A DNA stretch of 64,000 nt from Planctomycetaceae bacterium. Lineage in GTDB: Bacteria; Planctomycetota; Phycisphaerae; Phycisphaerales; SM1A02. The DNA lies in assembly GCA_947490615.1 (NCBI GenBank), contig CANLHK010000001.1, positions 248,001 to 312,000 of the forward strand, in the 5' to 3' direction. The notes under the pieces are model-generated. The model did no database searches. It was not told the origin of the DNA and saw only the letters and a program-made list of their open reading frames with translations. This document shows, one piece after another, positions 35,977 to 46,247 of the stretch. Positions within the stretch are counted from its first letter, which is position 1. Every line of letters starts with the position of its first letter. Made by a program: the position numbers and the translations under genes.

Positions 35977-36963
35977 ATGGTTTCCTCGCTCCACTCCCTT
36001 TCCGCGCCGAGTGTGTTGCGCACCACCCTGAGCCTTCCCGATCGACGCGAAGGCAAGGTGCGCGATGTCTACCGCACCAGCGATTCGCCCAGCGCGCCGC
36101 TCCTCATCGTGGCCACCGATCGCCTCAGCGCCTTCGATGTGGTGATGCCCACCGCCATCCCGGGCAAGGGTCGTCTCCTCACCGCGATGAGCCTTGGTTG
36201 GTTTGGTTTTCTGCGCACACGCGGGATCATCGGCGACCATGTCCTCAGCACCGATCTCAGCGAAGTCGAGGGGCTTGGGGATGCCGAACTGAGGATGCTC
36301 GCGGGGCGCTCCATGCTCTGCCGTGCTGCGCGGGTCGTTCCCATTGAGTGCGTGGCGCGCGGCTACCTCGCGGGAAGCGGCTGGAGCGAGTACCGCCAAA
36401 GCGGAACCGTCTGCGGAATTCCTCTTCCGAGCGGCCTTGAGCAATGCAGCCGACTGCCACAACCGATCTTTACCCCCGCGACCAAGGCCGCCGAGGGTCA
36501 CGATGAGAATGTCTCGTTTGAACAGGCTGCGAAGCAGGTCGGCGCGGGCCTGATGTCGCGTTTGCGTGACCTCACCTTGGCGATCTACAGCGCCGCAGCG
36601 CAGTACGCGTTGGAACGCGGAGTCATTCTCGCCGACACGAAGTTCGAGTTCGGTTTTGCGCTGGGCGCCGACGGAAAGCCAACCGACGAGCTCATCCTCG
36701 TCGATGAAGTGCTGACGCCTGATTCGTCGCGGTATTGGCCAGCATCGGAGTACGCGCCAGGCCGCGATCAAGCGAGCTATGACAAGCAGTTTGTCCGAAA
36801 CCATCTCCTGCAACTCGTCGCCGACGGACGATGGAACAAGGAGCCGCCTGGCCCGCCACTTCCTGAAGAAGTCGTGGCCGCGACGCTGCTCCGTTACGAA
36901 GAGGCGCTCGCGAAACTCGCGCTCCCCGCCTTCAACGCGGTGCCCTGCGGAGAGAGCCGATGA
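35977..36963 (+). CDS. purC: Phosphoribosylaminoimidazole-succinocarboxamide synthase
   Basis: 328 aa SAICAR synthetase joining aspartate to CAIR in purine synthesis. Signatures: LPDRREGKVRDVYR, VATDRLSAFDVVMPTAIPGKG, PIECVARGYLAGSGWSEY, FTPATKAAEGHDENVSFE and ILVDEVLTPDSSRYWPAS. The protein is the longer yeast/Pseudomonas-like form (~300 aa) rather than the short E. coli one. ATG 35977 is followed by the conserved region. The stop overlaps folD by 4 bp, coupling purine synthesis to C1-folate supply. Confidence 0.96.
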   Translation: MVSSLHSLSAPSVLRTTLSLPDRREGKVRDVYRTSDSPSAPLLIVATDRLSAFDVVMPTAIPGKGRLLTAMSLGWFGFLRTRGIIGDHVLSTDLSEVEGLGDAELRMLAGRSMLCRAARVVPIECVARGYLAGSGWSEYRQSGTVCGIPLPSGLEQCSRLPQPIFTPATKAAEGHDENVSFEQAAKQVGAGLMSRLRDLTLAIYSAAAQYALERGVILADTKFEFGFALGADGKPTDELILVDEVLTPDSSRYWPASEYAPGRDQASYDKQFVRNHLLQLVADGRWNKEPPGPPLPEEVVAATLLRYEEALAKLALPAFNAVPCGESR

Positions 36964-37805
36964 GCGCGGTGGTGATCGATGGCAAGGCACTGAGCGCGGC
37001 CGTGCGGGAGCGTCTTGTGGCGCGGATCAAGCAGGCCAATCGACCCGTGCGACTTGACGCGGTCCTCACTGGAAACGATCGCGCCGCGGGCATCTACGCA
37101 GAGAATCAGGCCAAGACCTGCGCCGCCATCGGCATCGACTATCGATTGCATCGACTCGCCGATGGAGCGGGCTACGACGACATCGCGGGTCGCGTGCTCT
37201 TGCTCAACACCGATGAAGATGTCCGCGCCATCATGATGCATCTGCCGCTTCCTGCGGGGATCGATGTCGAGCGCGTGCAATCGCTCATCGCTCCTGAGAA
37301 GGATGTTGAAGGCGTCAATCCCGCGAACATCGGCAATGTTGTCTATGGACGACGAAGCCTCGTTCCCTGCACGGCACTCGCTGCGGTCGAGATGATCGAG
37401 TCGACGGGCGTCACGCTCCGCGGCGCGCGCTGCGTGATCGTGGGCGCGTCGAACATCGTCGGAAAACCGATCGCGGTCCTGCTCATGCGCGCTGAAGCAA
37501 CGGTCATCTCGACGAATAAGTTCACCGTCGATCTTCCCTCGCTCACGCGCTCGGCCGATGTCGTGGTGGCGGCCGCGGGCGTTGCAGGCTTGATCACCCG
37601 CTCCATGGTCAAGCCAGGCGCCGTGGTGATTGATGTTGGCATCAACCGTGTGGTCGGCCCCGACGGCAAGTCCATGACCGTTGGAGATGTTGCACACGAG
37701 GAAGTACGCGAAATCGCTGGGTTTTTGTCTCCCGTGCCAGGCGGTGTCGGCCCCATGACCGTCGCCATGCTTTTGCGAAACACCGTCGACGCAGCGCTGC
37801 GCTGA
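36960..37805 (+). CDS. folD: Methylenetetrahydrofolate dehydrogenase/cyclohydrolase
   Basis: 281 aa bifunctional enzyme interconverting 5,10-methylene-THF and 10-formyl-THF with NADP. Motifs: LDAVLTGNDRAAGIYAENQA with a family-type N-terminal strand, MMHLPLPAGIDVERVQSLIA, EKDVEGVNPANIGNV, PCTALAAVEMIESTG, VIVGASNIVGKPIAVLL and PVPGGVGPMTVAMLL. The usual PVGxxSxxY reads TGNDRAAGIY; the catalytic Tyr is retained, while the usual catalytic-Lys region reads YAENQAKTC with a Lys. Co-translated with purC. Confidence 0.95.
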   Translation: MSAVVIDGKALSAAVRERLVARIKQANRPVRLDAVLTGNDRAAGIYAENQAKTCAAIGIDYRLHRLADGAGYDDIAGRVLLLNTDEDVRAIMMHLPLPAGIDVERVQSLIAPEKDVEGVNPANIGNVVYGRRSLVPCTALAAVEMIESTGVTLRGARCVIVGASNIVGKPIAVLLMRAEATVISTNKFTVDLPSLTRSADVVVAAAGVAGLITRSMVKPGAVVIDVGINRVVGPDGKSMTVGDVAHEEVREIAGFLSPVPGGVGPMTVAMLLRNTVDAALR

Positions 37806-37873
37806 GAGGGTCGGGTGGTAGCATGATTCCTCGCCGCGATCCCGACTCACGGGCTCGCCACGAAAGGAACACC

Positions 37874-39004
37874 ATGCTCGTACTTGCCTCGCTCGTGTCT
37901 GCAGCACTCCTCGGACTTCCCCAAGATCAAGGGAAGACCGTCCCCGCCACTCCCATCAAGCCCGCCACCGTTGCAGCACCCGCTGCTCCGCAGGCTCCCA
38001 TCAAGAAGCTCGGCGTCGGCGACCCAGCTCCCGCGCTTCAGTACGACGCGTGGGTCAAGGGCGACAAGGTCACAGGCATCGAGAAGGGCAAGGTCCATGT
38101 CATCGAGTTCTGGGCAACTTGGTGCGGCCCATGCATCGCCGTCATGCCGCACTTGTCCGAGATTCAGAAGAAGAACCCCTCGGTCATCGTCGTGAGCGTT
38201 GCAGCAAGCGAGCGCGGCAAGGACGAGTCGTCCATGCTCGAGAAGGTCAAGACCTTCGTCGAAGGCAAGGGTGACACGATGGGCTACCGCATCGTCTTTG
38301 CGAGTGATCGCGAGAAGATGTCCAAGCCTTGGATGCAGGCCGCTGGCCAGAACGGCATCCCCTGCTCGTTCATCGTCGACAAGGATTCCAACATCGCTTG
38401 GATCGGCCACCCCGCCACGATGGACGCGCCATTGGCGCAAGTCCTCGCGGGTACCTGGGACGCCGCTGCAGCCAAGAAGCTCTTCGAGGAAGAGCGCGCC
38501 GCCGAAGAGGAGCAGAACAAGCTCCGCACCACGATGCGCGACGCGATGAAGTCGGGCGACTACGGTCCCGCGATTGACGCGATGAAGGCGAGCCTCGCAA
38601 AGGTTCCCAACGACGCGCTCAAGATGGAACTCATGCGCATTCTCGCGGGTCCTGCGGGCAAGCCCAACGAGGCGTGGAAGTACGGCGAGGAGCTCCTCGA
38701 GAGCGGCAAGAACAACGAAATGATGATGAACCAGCTCGCGTGGACGATCGTCGATCCTGAGGGCGGCGTCGAGAAGCCAAACCTCGAGCTCGCCCGCAAG
38801 GCTGCCGAAGCTGGCATGAAGGCGGGCAAGGGCGAAAACGGCGCTTTGCTCGACACTTTCGCGCGCGTCCTGTTCCTCAAGGGTGAAGTCGCGCGCGCCA
38901 TCGAGACGCAGAAGAAGGCGATCGAGAAGGCAGCCGATGGTCCGATGAAGGACGAAATGAAGACCACGCTTGCTGAGTACGAAGGCGCGTTGAAGAAGGC
39001 GTGA
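37874..39004 (+). CDS. Exported TlpA-like thioredoxin with C-terminal helical repeats
   Basis: 376 aa. Signal peptide (MLVLASLVSAALLGLPQ), a Pro/Ala linker, then a thioredoxin domain with FWATWCGPCIAVMPHLSEIQ (CxxC ~87-90) and a cis-Pro region GIPCSFIVDKDSNIAWIG. The C-terminal ~170 residues are charged and helical with TPR-like spacing (EAWKYGEELLESGKNNEMMM, ARVLFLKGEVARAIETQKKA). Members act as extracytoplasmic thiol reductants or in cytochrome maturation; the TPR part suggests a protein partner. Start at 37874 follows AAAGGAAC. Terminator at 39051. Confidence 0.88.
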   Translation: MLVLASLVSAALLGLPQDQGKTVPATPIKPATVAAPAAPQAPIKKLGVGDPAPALQYDAWVKGDKVTGIEKGKVHVIEFWATWCGPCIAVMPHLSEIQKKNPSVIVVSVAASERGKDESSMLEKVKTFVEGKGDTMGYRIVFASDREKMSKPWMQAAGQNGIPCSFIVDKDSNIAWIGHPATMDAPLAQVLAGTWDAAAAKKLFEEERAAEEEQNKLRTTMRDAMKSGDYGPAIDAMKASLAKVPNDALKMELMRILAGPAGKPNEAWKYGEELLESGKNNEMMMNQLAWTIVDPEGGVEKPNLELARKAAEAGMKAGKGENGALLDTFARVLFLKGEVARAIETQKKAIEKAADGPMKDEMKTTLAEYEGALKKA

Positions 39005-39050
39005 GCCAACTTCAGCTTCAGGGTTCTCAAGGACCACCACGAAGAAATCA

Positions 39051-39087
39051 AAGGGGCGAGCGCATCACGCGCTCGCCCCTCTTTCGT
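39051..39087 (+). terminator. Intrinsic terminator after the TlpA-like gene
   Basis: Perfect 11-bp stem GGGGCGAGCGC/GCGCTCGCCCC with a 5-nt loop followed by TCTTTCGTT, 49 bp past the stop. Confidence 0.82.
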
Positions 39088-39110
39088 TGGCGGCTGTATT
39101 CTCGTAAGGC

Positions 39111-40433
39111 ATGTCGCGGACAAATCAGTTTGGAGGCTCGCTTAGCGAGGGCATCAAGAAGCGCGTGGTCGTCATCGGTGCTGGCATCGTCGGTGCCTCA
39201 ACGGCGTGGCATCTCGCGCGTCGCGGTTGCGAAGTCACCGTGGTTGAGCGCGACGAACAGTCGGCGATTCCTGAGAGTGCCAGCGGCGGCAACGCGGGCT
39301 TACTCTCGATCGGCCACTATCCACTCACGCGTCCTGGCGCCTCGTGGCGCGGCATGCGCTGGATGCTCTCGCGCACCGCACCGCTCTACATCAAGCCGCG
39401 ACTGGATCGCGAACTGATTTCCTGGCTGTGGAACTTCCATCTCCATTGCAACCAACGCTCGCTTGATCGCTCGATGAGTCTGCTGGCCGAAATGGGTTGG
39501 CAAACACTGACCGTCCTTGAAGAGATGCTGAGCACCGAACAAATCGCCTGCGATTACGCGCGCGACGGTTGGCTTGATGTCGTCCTCAAGAAGGAGAACA
39601 TGGCCGCTGCCGAGGCAGAAGCGCGCGCGTTAGAACGCTACGGCTACGCGTGGGAACGGCTCGACGGCGACGCGCTTCGAAAGCGCGATCCCTGCTTCCG
39701 CGCCGAGGTTGCCGGCGCGATCCACATGAAAGACAGCGCTCATTGCGCACCGAACGATCTCATCGCTGGACTTGTCGCTGCTCTCCCGCGACACGGCGTG
39801 ACCATGCGCTACGGCTGCGCCGCGAGAAACTTTCGCCAGTCACGGTCAGGCACCATCTCGGCGGTCGAACTCGCCAACGGTGAAACGCTCCACGCCGATG
39901 CGGTGGTCCTGGCTGCGGGAGTCTGGAGCGATGCCCTTGGTCGACTCGCGGGTGTGAAGATCCCACTGCAAGGCGCGCGCGGCTACCACGCCCAACTTGA
40001 CTTGCCTGATGCGGATCGCCCCGCGTTGCCTTCGACGGGACTCGTGCTGCACGAGACCTTTGTCGCGGTGACTCCGATGGAGCGCGGCGGCAAGAAGCAG
40101 CTGCGACTCGCGGGAACCTTGGAGATCGGTCCACTCGATCAACCGTGGATGCGCGAGCGCCTGTCCATGCTCTTCAAGGGAAGTGCCGCGTATCTGCACG
40201 GAATCGACCGCCTCGTGCGCACCAGCGAGTGGGCGGGCTATCGACCGTGTACCTCTGATGGACTGCCCGCTGTGGGTGCAGTGCGAAGGAAGCCTGGACT
40301 CTTCGTCGCCACAGGTCACGCCATGATGGGCATGACGCTCGGCCCTGTGACAGGCAAGGCGCTCGCGCAACTCATCGTTGGTCAACGACCATGCTTCGAT
40401 CTCTCGATGCTCGATCCTGAGCGCTTCGAGTAG
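39111..40433 (+). CDS. FAD-dependent D-amino-acid dehydrogenase-like oxidoreductase
   Basis: 440 aa DAO-family flavoprotein. N-terminal dinucleotide-binding motif VVVIGAGIVGASTAWHLARR with the acidic VVER end of the second strand, substrate-side motif SASGGNAGLLSIGHYPLTRP, VVLAAGVWSD, and the C-terminal FAD-contacting GLFVATGHAMMGMTLGPVTG. This order matches DadA, which oxidises D-amino acids to 2-oxo acids and passes electrons to the respiratory chain; glycine or hydroxyproline substrates are alternatives. No signal peptide. Lies between a terminator and convergent ROK gene. Confidence 0.85.
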   Translation: MSRTNQFGGSLSEGIKKRVVVIGAGIVGASTAWHLARRGCEVTVVERDEQSAIPESASGGNAGLLSIGHYPLTRPGASWRGMRWMLSRTAPLYIKPRLDRELISWLWNFHLHCNQRSLDRSMSLLAEMGWQTLTVLEEMLSTEQIACDYARDGWLDVVLKKENMAAAEAEARALERYGYAWERLDGDALRKRDPCFRAEVAGAIHMKDSAHCAPNDLIAGLVAALPRHGVTMRYGCAARNFRQSRSGTISAVELANGETLHADAVVLAAGVWSDALGRLAGVKIPLQGARGYHAQLDLPDADRPALPSTGLVLHETFVAVTPMERGGKKQLRLAGTLEIGPLDQPWMRERLSMLFKGSAAYLHGIDRLVRTSEWAGYRPCTSDGLPAVGAVRRKPGLFVATGHAMMGMTLGPVTGKALAQLIVGQRPCFDLSMLDPERFE

Positions 40434-40439
40434 CAGGAC

Positions 40440-41363
40440 TCACCAGAGCCACGCCGCACCGATGACGCCCGCGCTGTCGCCGAGACTCGCGCGCACAATC
40501 GGAGTCGTGCAAGAATCGCCAAAGGTGTAGTGCGCGACTTGCGCAGGAACGAGTTCCGTTGCTGCGCGGAGATTGCTCGCACCTCCGCCGAGGACGATGC
40601 AGTCGGGGTCAAGCGTGTTCACCACATCGCCAAGACTGATCGCCACGCGATTCGCCCAACGCGCAATCGTTGCACGCGCCTCTTCGTCCCCTGCCAGCGC
40701 AGCCGCCTCGATCTGCGGCAGCAACAGCGCGCGGCCAGTGCGTTGGAGAAACTCGCGCTCAACGGCAGAACCTGCGATGTACTGCTCGCGGCAATCGACC
40801 TGGCCGCAGTAACACGCGCGCGGTGCATGAGGGCGGCCTTCAGCGAGCGCTTCGCCCGCGAGTCCTTGTTGTTGACCGTGGCCGAACTCCCCGCCGACCC
40901 CGTTGCGTCCCTCACGAGCAGCACGATGAATGACGACGCCGCCACCGACACCCGTGCCGAGGATGACACCGAAGACGACTTCCGCGTCGCGCGCGGCGCC
41001 TGCGATCGATTCAGCCAGAGCAAAGCAGTTCGCGTCGTTGGCGAGACGCACCTTCCGCCGCAGCGCCCGAGCCAGGTCTTCCGAAAACGGCCGACCGTTC
41101 AAGCATGTTGAGTTCGAATTGCGCTGGAGTCCAGTGACGGGCGATCTCGAACCAGGCGCCCCGATTCCCACAGGCGTGCCTGCCGACAAACCGCAATCGA
41201 CGGCAAGCCGATCGACGAGGTACACCACCGCGCGCACCGTTGCGTCGTAGTCGCCATGCGGAGTCGCCACGCGCTCGCGCCAGAGCACTTCCGATTCGCC
41301 GTGCACCACGGCGGCCTCAATCTTGGTTCCACCGAGATCCACACCAATGCGATTCGCAATCAC
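40440..41363 (-). CDS. ROK-family sugar kinase (fructokinase/GlcNAc kinase type)
   Basis: 307 aa. ATP-binding IGVDLGGTKIEAAVV, GIGAPGSRSP, catalytic Asp in LANDANCFALAES, VILGTGVGGGVVI, the zinc site GEFGHGQ followed by CYCGQVDCREQYIAG, and adenosine-binding IVLGGGASN. Cytosolic phosphorylation of a free hexose; which hexose is not determined by these motifs. The start overlaps the upstream formimidoylglutamase-like gene by 4 bp. Confidence 0.9.
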   Translation of the reverse strand: MIANRIGVDLGGTKIEAAVVHGESEVLWRERVATPHGDYDATVRAVVYLVDRLAVDCGLSAGTPVGIGAPGSRSPVTGLQRNSNSTCLNGRPFSEDLARALRRKVRLANDANCFALAESIAGAARDAEVVFGVILGTGVGGGVVIHRAAREGRNGVGGEFGHGQQQGLAGEALAEGRPHAPRACYCGQVDCREQYIAGSAVEREFLQRTGRALLLPQIEAAALAGDEEARATIARWANRVAISLGDVVNTLDPDCIVLGGGASNLRAATELVPAQVAHYTFGDSCTTPIVRASLGDSAGVIGAAWLW

Positions 41364-42463
41364 GACTCGTCCTCACTGCTTCCTGAGGAAGCGTCATCAC
41401 TGCCACGATCTCGGCCTTCCTCACCCTCGGCTTCACTCTCGTCTCCGTCCCCGTCCTCATCCGACTCTTGCTGCGCGCGCTGCGCCTCGAGGAGTCCGAG
41501 TGCGACTTCAAACGCGATGGCGGCGCCGAGTCGGGCCGTCGCGTCATCGAGATCATGCGGCGGACAGAGCTCCGCGATCTCCACGCCTCGCACCAAGCCT
41601 GAAGCGAGAATTCCGCGTAAGACGCGGCGAAACGCAGTGTCGGGCGCGATGCCCATCGCCGTCGGCGCAGACACTCCAGGAGCGAAGGCTGTCGCAAACA
41701 CATCGAGATCAACCGACAAACAGATCTCACCCTCGTCAACGCCATCGTTGATCGCGTCCATCACGACATCGATGGTGTCGAGCGCAAAGCCGTCAGCATC
41801 GACCAGCGTCGCGCCCGCAAGTTCGGCCCGCGCAAACAACGACGCTGAGTTTCCAAGCCGCTGAACTCCCAGCGCGAGATAGCGAAACGGCGCGCTGCGT
41901 GCCTTGCACCACTCCCAAGCCTGCGTGAATGGAGTGCCCGAGTTGGGTCCGTCTGCAGGAATGGGGCGAAGGTCGAGGTGCGCATCAAAGTTGATGCACG
42001 ATGGCGGCGTCCCTAGTGCTTGTGCGATCCCGAGAAAATGTCCGAAGGCAAGATCATGTCCACCGCCAAGAACGACAGGCAACGCGCCAGCGCGCACGAT
42101 GCGCTCCACGGCATCGGCAAGTGCCTGCTGCGTGGCATGGACCGAACTTCCCGCGACGATGTCACCAAAGTCGATGAGCGTGACGCCTTCAACGACAGGA
42201 AACGACGCCATGCGCGCGCGCAATCGCGCGGGACCTTCGGCGGCACCCGCGCGTCCTTGGTTGGCGCGCACACCGAGGTCACTCGCGTACCCGATGAAGC
42301 AGATCGTCGGGTCGAAGTAATGCTCGAGTGGTTGCGTGAGATCAAGGCACTGCACCACTTGATGCCAGCGCTGCAGGTCAGGCGTCTCACCGTCGACGCG
42401 TCCTTTCCAAAGGGCGCGAATCGTGGCGTCTGCGGGGCGATAGTGGGCGAGCGATGCGGTCAT
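41360..42463 (-). CDS. hutG: Formimidoylglutamase-like ureohydrolase
   Basis: 367 aa arginase-superfamily enzyme. Manganese ligands: GGGHDLAFGHF, INFDAHLDLRP with SGTPFTQ, and SVDLDVFATAFAPGVSAPTA. The LDLRP...SGTPF segment is characteristic of HutG, which hydrolyses N-formimidoyl-glutamate to glutamate and formamide in histidine degradation; agmatinase or another ureohydrolase remains possible because no other hut gene is present. The last ~40 residues are an unusual Glu/Asp/Ser/Gly tail (DEDGDGDESEAEGEEG). Start 42463 just follows the AsmA-like stop. Coupled to the ROK kinase. Confidence 0.75.
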   Translation of the reverse strand: MTASLAHYRPADATIRALWKGRVDGETPDLQRWHQVVQCLDLTQPLEHYFDPTICFIGYASDLGVRANQGRAGAAEGPARLRARMASFPVVEGVTLIDFGDIVAGSSVHATQQALADAVERIVRAGALPVVLGGGHDLAFGHFLGIAQALGTPPSCINFDAHLDLRPIPADGPNSGTPFTQAWEWCKARSAPFRYLALGVQRLGNSASLFARAELAGATLVDADGFALDTIDVVMDAINDGVDEGEICLSVDLDVFATAFAPGVSAPTAMGIAPDTAFRRVLRGILASGLVRGVEIAELCPPHDLDDATARLGAAIAFEVALGLLEAQRAQQESDEDGDGDESEAEGEEGRDRGSDDASSGSSEDES

Positions 42464-42470
42464 GAGGTGC

Positions 42471-43415
42471 TCACTTCTTCTTTCCGCCAAACAAACCGTC
42501 GAGCGCATCGCCGACGCCGTCGAGCACCTTGCCCGCGCCCTCTTCGATGCCCTTGCCGAGTCCCTTGCCGATGTCGCCGAGTCCCTTGCCGACGCCCTTG
42601 AGCGCGTCCGAGGCACCGCGAATTCCCACATCGACCGCGTCACGCAACGGGCCGCCGATGAAACCGCCGATCCCCTCAACCGCGCCCTGCATGGCACCGA
42701 CGACTTCCGAACCAAGGCCTTCGATGTTCGCGGCGATCACCGACTTCATCACCGCGCCGATGACGACGCCTGAAACTTCGCTCGCTAGGACATCGACTCC
42801 ACCCTTGGAGCTGAGATCGCGCAAGACCAGATCGGGCAACTTCACGGGCACCACGCCATCCTTGCCGCCTGCAATGTTGCGGAGTCGCACCTCGATGCGC
42901 TCGATGCGCAACTCGCGGATGATCGCTTCGCGCGAGTCCGCGGTAGGCGGCGGAGATTCGGTGGATGGTGGCGGCGCAGTCTCTTGTGCGGGCATCGACT
43001 TCTTGAGGTTCTCCACAATGCGCTCGACATTGAGTGTGCCATCGGACGCCTTCTCAATCTCAAGCGTGAGGTCGCGGATCGCCAAGCGATCGATGACGAT
43101 CACTGAACCGATGAGTCCTTGAAAGGGCGCATCGACCTCGATGGATCCCACGCTCAAGAACTTGACGGGCGCGAAGCCCGCAGGGTTGTCCACTTCGAGT
43201 CCTTCGATCGTGGACTTGCTCGAGAGCACACCGATGGAGACCTCGCGCACGCTTGTCGGCACGCCGAGAACATGGGTCCCAGCAAGAGAGATGCCCTGCT
43301 TGGCGATCGAGTCAATGAAGAGCAGCGCGCCGACGGCGAGAAGCACGCCCACGAGGAGCACCGCGATCACGATCCTGCGGAACTTCCTGAGAGGACGAGC
43401 TGCTGGCTGAGACAT
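42471..43415 (-). CDS. AsmA-like envelope protein
   Basis: 314 aa. N-terminal basic region and one membrane helix ([20 protein letters not shown], ~14-33), then an AsmA/DUF748-type start ([49 protein letters not shown]). AsmA relatives are bridge-like or envelope lipid-homeostasis proteins, usually far longer. The C-terminal ~60 residues are Gly-rich amphipathic repeats ([18 protein letters not shown]) ending in GGKKK. It ends 7 bp before the formimidoylglutamase-like gene and probably shares its transcript without an obvious functional link. Confidence 0.75.
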   Translation of the reverse strand: MSQPAARPLRKFRRIVIAVLLVGVLLAVGALLFIDSIAKQGISLAGTHVLGVPTSVREVSIGVLSSKSTIEGLEVDNPAGFAPVKFLSVGSIEVDAPFQGLIGSVIVIDRLAIRDLTLEIEKASDGTLNVERIVENLKKSMPAQETAPPPSTESPPPTADSREAIIRELRIERIEVRLRNIAGGKDGVVPVKLPDLVLRDLSSKGGVDVLASEVSGVVIGAVMKSVIAANIEGLGSEVVGAMQGAVEGIGGFIGGPLRDAVDVGIRGASDALKGVGKGLGDIGKGLGKGIEEGAGKVLDGVGDALDGLFGGKKK

Positions 43416-43493
43416 GGCGGACAGAATACGGCGTTTGCGCGGCATTGCGGGCGCGCGACACCCACCACGCTCTGCCATTATCATCGTCGCCCC

Positions 43494-44087
43494 ATGCAGG
43501 AACCCGACATGCAATCGCCCGAGGCCATCACGGCGATGTCTCATGTGCGCTCGCTCCTTAGTTACATCGGAGAAGACCCTGATCGCGAGGGGCTCGTCGA
43601 CACACCCGCGCGTGTGGTCAAGGCGATGCACGAACACTTCTGGGGTTACGCCGCCGATCCCTACGAGCCGCTGCAACGGACCTTCAGTGAGGTCGAGGGC
43701 TACGACGAACTCGTGCTCTTGCAGGACATCGAGATCCACAGCCACTGTGAACACCACATGGTTCCCTTCGTGGGCAAGGCTCATGTCGCCTACATCCCCA
43801 ATGGGCGTGTCGTCGGGCTCTCCAAACTTGCCCGCGTCGTCGAGGTCTACTCCAAGCGCCTGCAGGTGCAAGAGAAGTTGACCGCACAGATCGCCAACGC
43901 CATCAACACCACGCTTCGACCGCACGGCGTGGCGGTGGTGATTCAGGCGCGACACTTCTGCATGTGCTACCGCGGTGTCCGCCAGCCCGGCGCCGTCACC
44001 ACGACCTCGAAACTCCACGGTTCGTTCCTCTCGAACCCCGCCGCACGCATGGAGCTCTTCACGCTCCTGAGCCTGAAACCAGACTGA
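43494..44087 (+). CDS. folE: GTP cyclohydrolase I
   Basis: 197 aa. First step of tetrahydrofolate synthesis, converting GTP to dihydroneopterin triphosphate. Zinc-binding and catalytic residues in [20 protein letters not shown] and [10 protein letters not shown]; substrate-binding [19 protein letters not shown]. Normal length. ATG 43494 used; an in-frame ATG at 43509 is equally possible. glyQS follows after 5 bp. Confidence 0.96.
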   Translation: MQEPDMQSPEAITAMSHVRSLLSYIGEDPDREGLVDTPARVVKAMHEHFWGYAADPYEPLQRTFSEVEGYDELVLLQDIEIHSHCEHHMVPFVGKAHVAYIPNGRVVGLSKLARVVEVYSKRLQVQEKLTAQIANAINTTLRPHGVAVVIQARHFCMCYRGVRQPGAVTTTSKLHGSFLSNPAARMELFTLLSLKPD

Positions 44088-44092
44088 TCGCC

Positions 44093-45727
<1,635 letters not shown>

Positions 45728-45756
45728 TCGGGCGTCCTTCACTCAGTTGATGGCGC

Positions 45757-45806
45757 AAAAAAAGGCGCGGCGCCGTGCGTCTTTCCGCAACGCACGACAC
45801 CACGCC
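45757..45806 (-). terminator. Very strong minus-strand intrinsic terminator near the glyQS end
   Basis: On the minus strand GGCGTGGTGTC+GTGCGT pairs continuously with ACGCAC+GGCGCCGCGCC (17 bp with three G-U pairs, 9-nt loop) and is followed by seven T. It faces away from the astD side, so a transcript from the minus strand reaches this point. Confidence 0.88.
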
Positions 45807-45959
45807 GTCTGGCCAATGTTGTCGCCCTCTTGCGTGCTCTAGAGGCAGGCAGGAGAAGGCCTCATGTCTTCGTCGCAATCCGCGATGGAGGTCGAGCCAA
45901 ATCTGAAGTTCTCTGAATTGGCACCTAAGAACGCAGGCAGGGATCTGAAAGTCCTGTCT

Positions 45960-45992
45960 AAAAAGCCCCATGCCGCCTTGCGGCGGCATGGG
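45960..45992 (-). terminator. Intrinsic terminator of the rod RNA/ast operon
   Basis: Perfect 11-bp stem CCCATGCCGCC/GGCGGCATGGG with a GCAA tetraloop on the minus strand, followed by GCTTTTTAG. Confidence 0.88.
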
Positions 45993-46014
45993 ACTCGTCC
46001 CTAACAGGGAGCAT

Positions 46015-46205
46015 GCCCTTTCGGGGGACCCGTCGTGAGGAGTCGTCGGGTCACAGCTCCCATGGATACCCGCGGTACTCGCGCATCGCAGGGCAACCCG
46101 GGTAGGCACCGCGCGAGCGAGCGGACAGCGGACATCCGTCAACAGAAGTATCCGCCTTTGGGCATCCCTTCTCCACTAGGTGAACTCCCTAAACCCGCGG
46201 GTCAT
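46015..46205 (-). ncRNA. Candidate rod-shaped structured RNA, 6S-like in size and form
   Basis: On the minus strand five nested helices can be drawn: 46198-46203 with 46027-46032, 46184-46188 with 46039-46043, 46159-46162 with 46059-46062, 46148-46153 with 46064-46069, and 46111-46117 with 46078-46084, separated by internal loops. A ~190-nt single rod with a large internal bubble and a downstream intrinsic terminator is the plan of 6S RNA. I cannot match a conserved 6S sequence, so it could also be a structured 3' UTR of astD. SRP RNA, tmRNA and RNase P hallmarks are absent. Ends approximate. Confidence 0.45.
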
Positions 46206-46247
46206 CGAGCACGACTGCTCGGCAGATGATCGGCGACGAGAGCAGAA

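Larger units (their letters stand above)
45728..46247 (-). other. Gene-free region between convergent glyQS and astD
   Basis: 520 bp with no protein gene. It carries two minus-facing intrinsic terminators and a sequence that folds into a ~190-nt rod on the minus strand. The stretch 45807-45959 between the terminators has no identified feature. Confidence 0.75.

Noticed and set aside
45728-46247. RNase P RNA, SRP RNA or tmRNA in the astD-glyQS gap
   Set aside because: No GAGGAAAGTCC-type P4 element, no GGAAGGAAGCAGC-like SRP loop, no TTCGA tRNA-like arm or CCA end on either strand.
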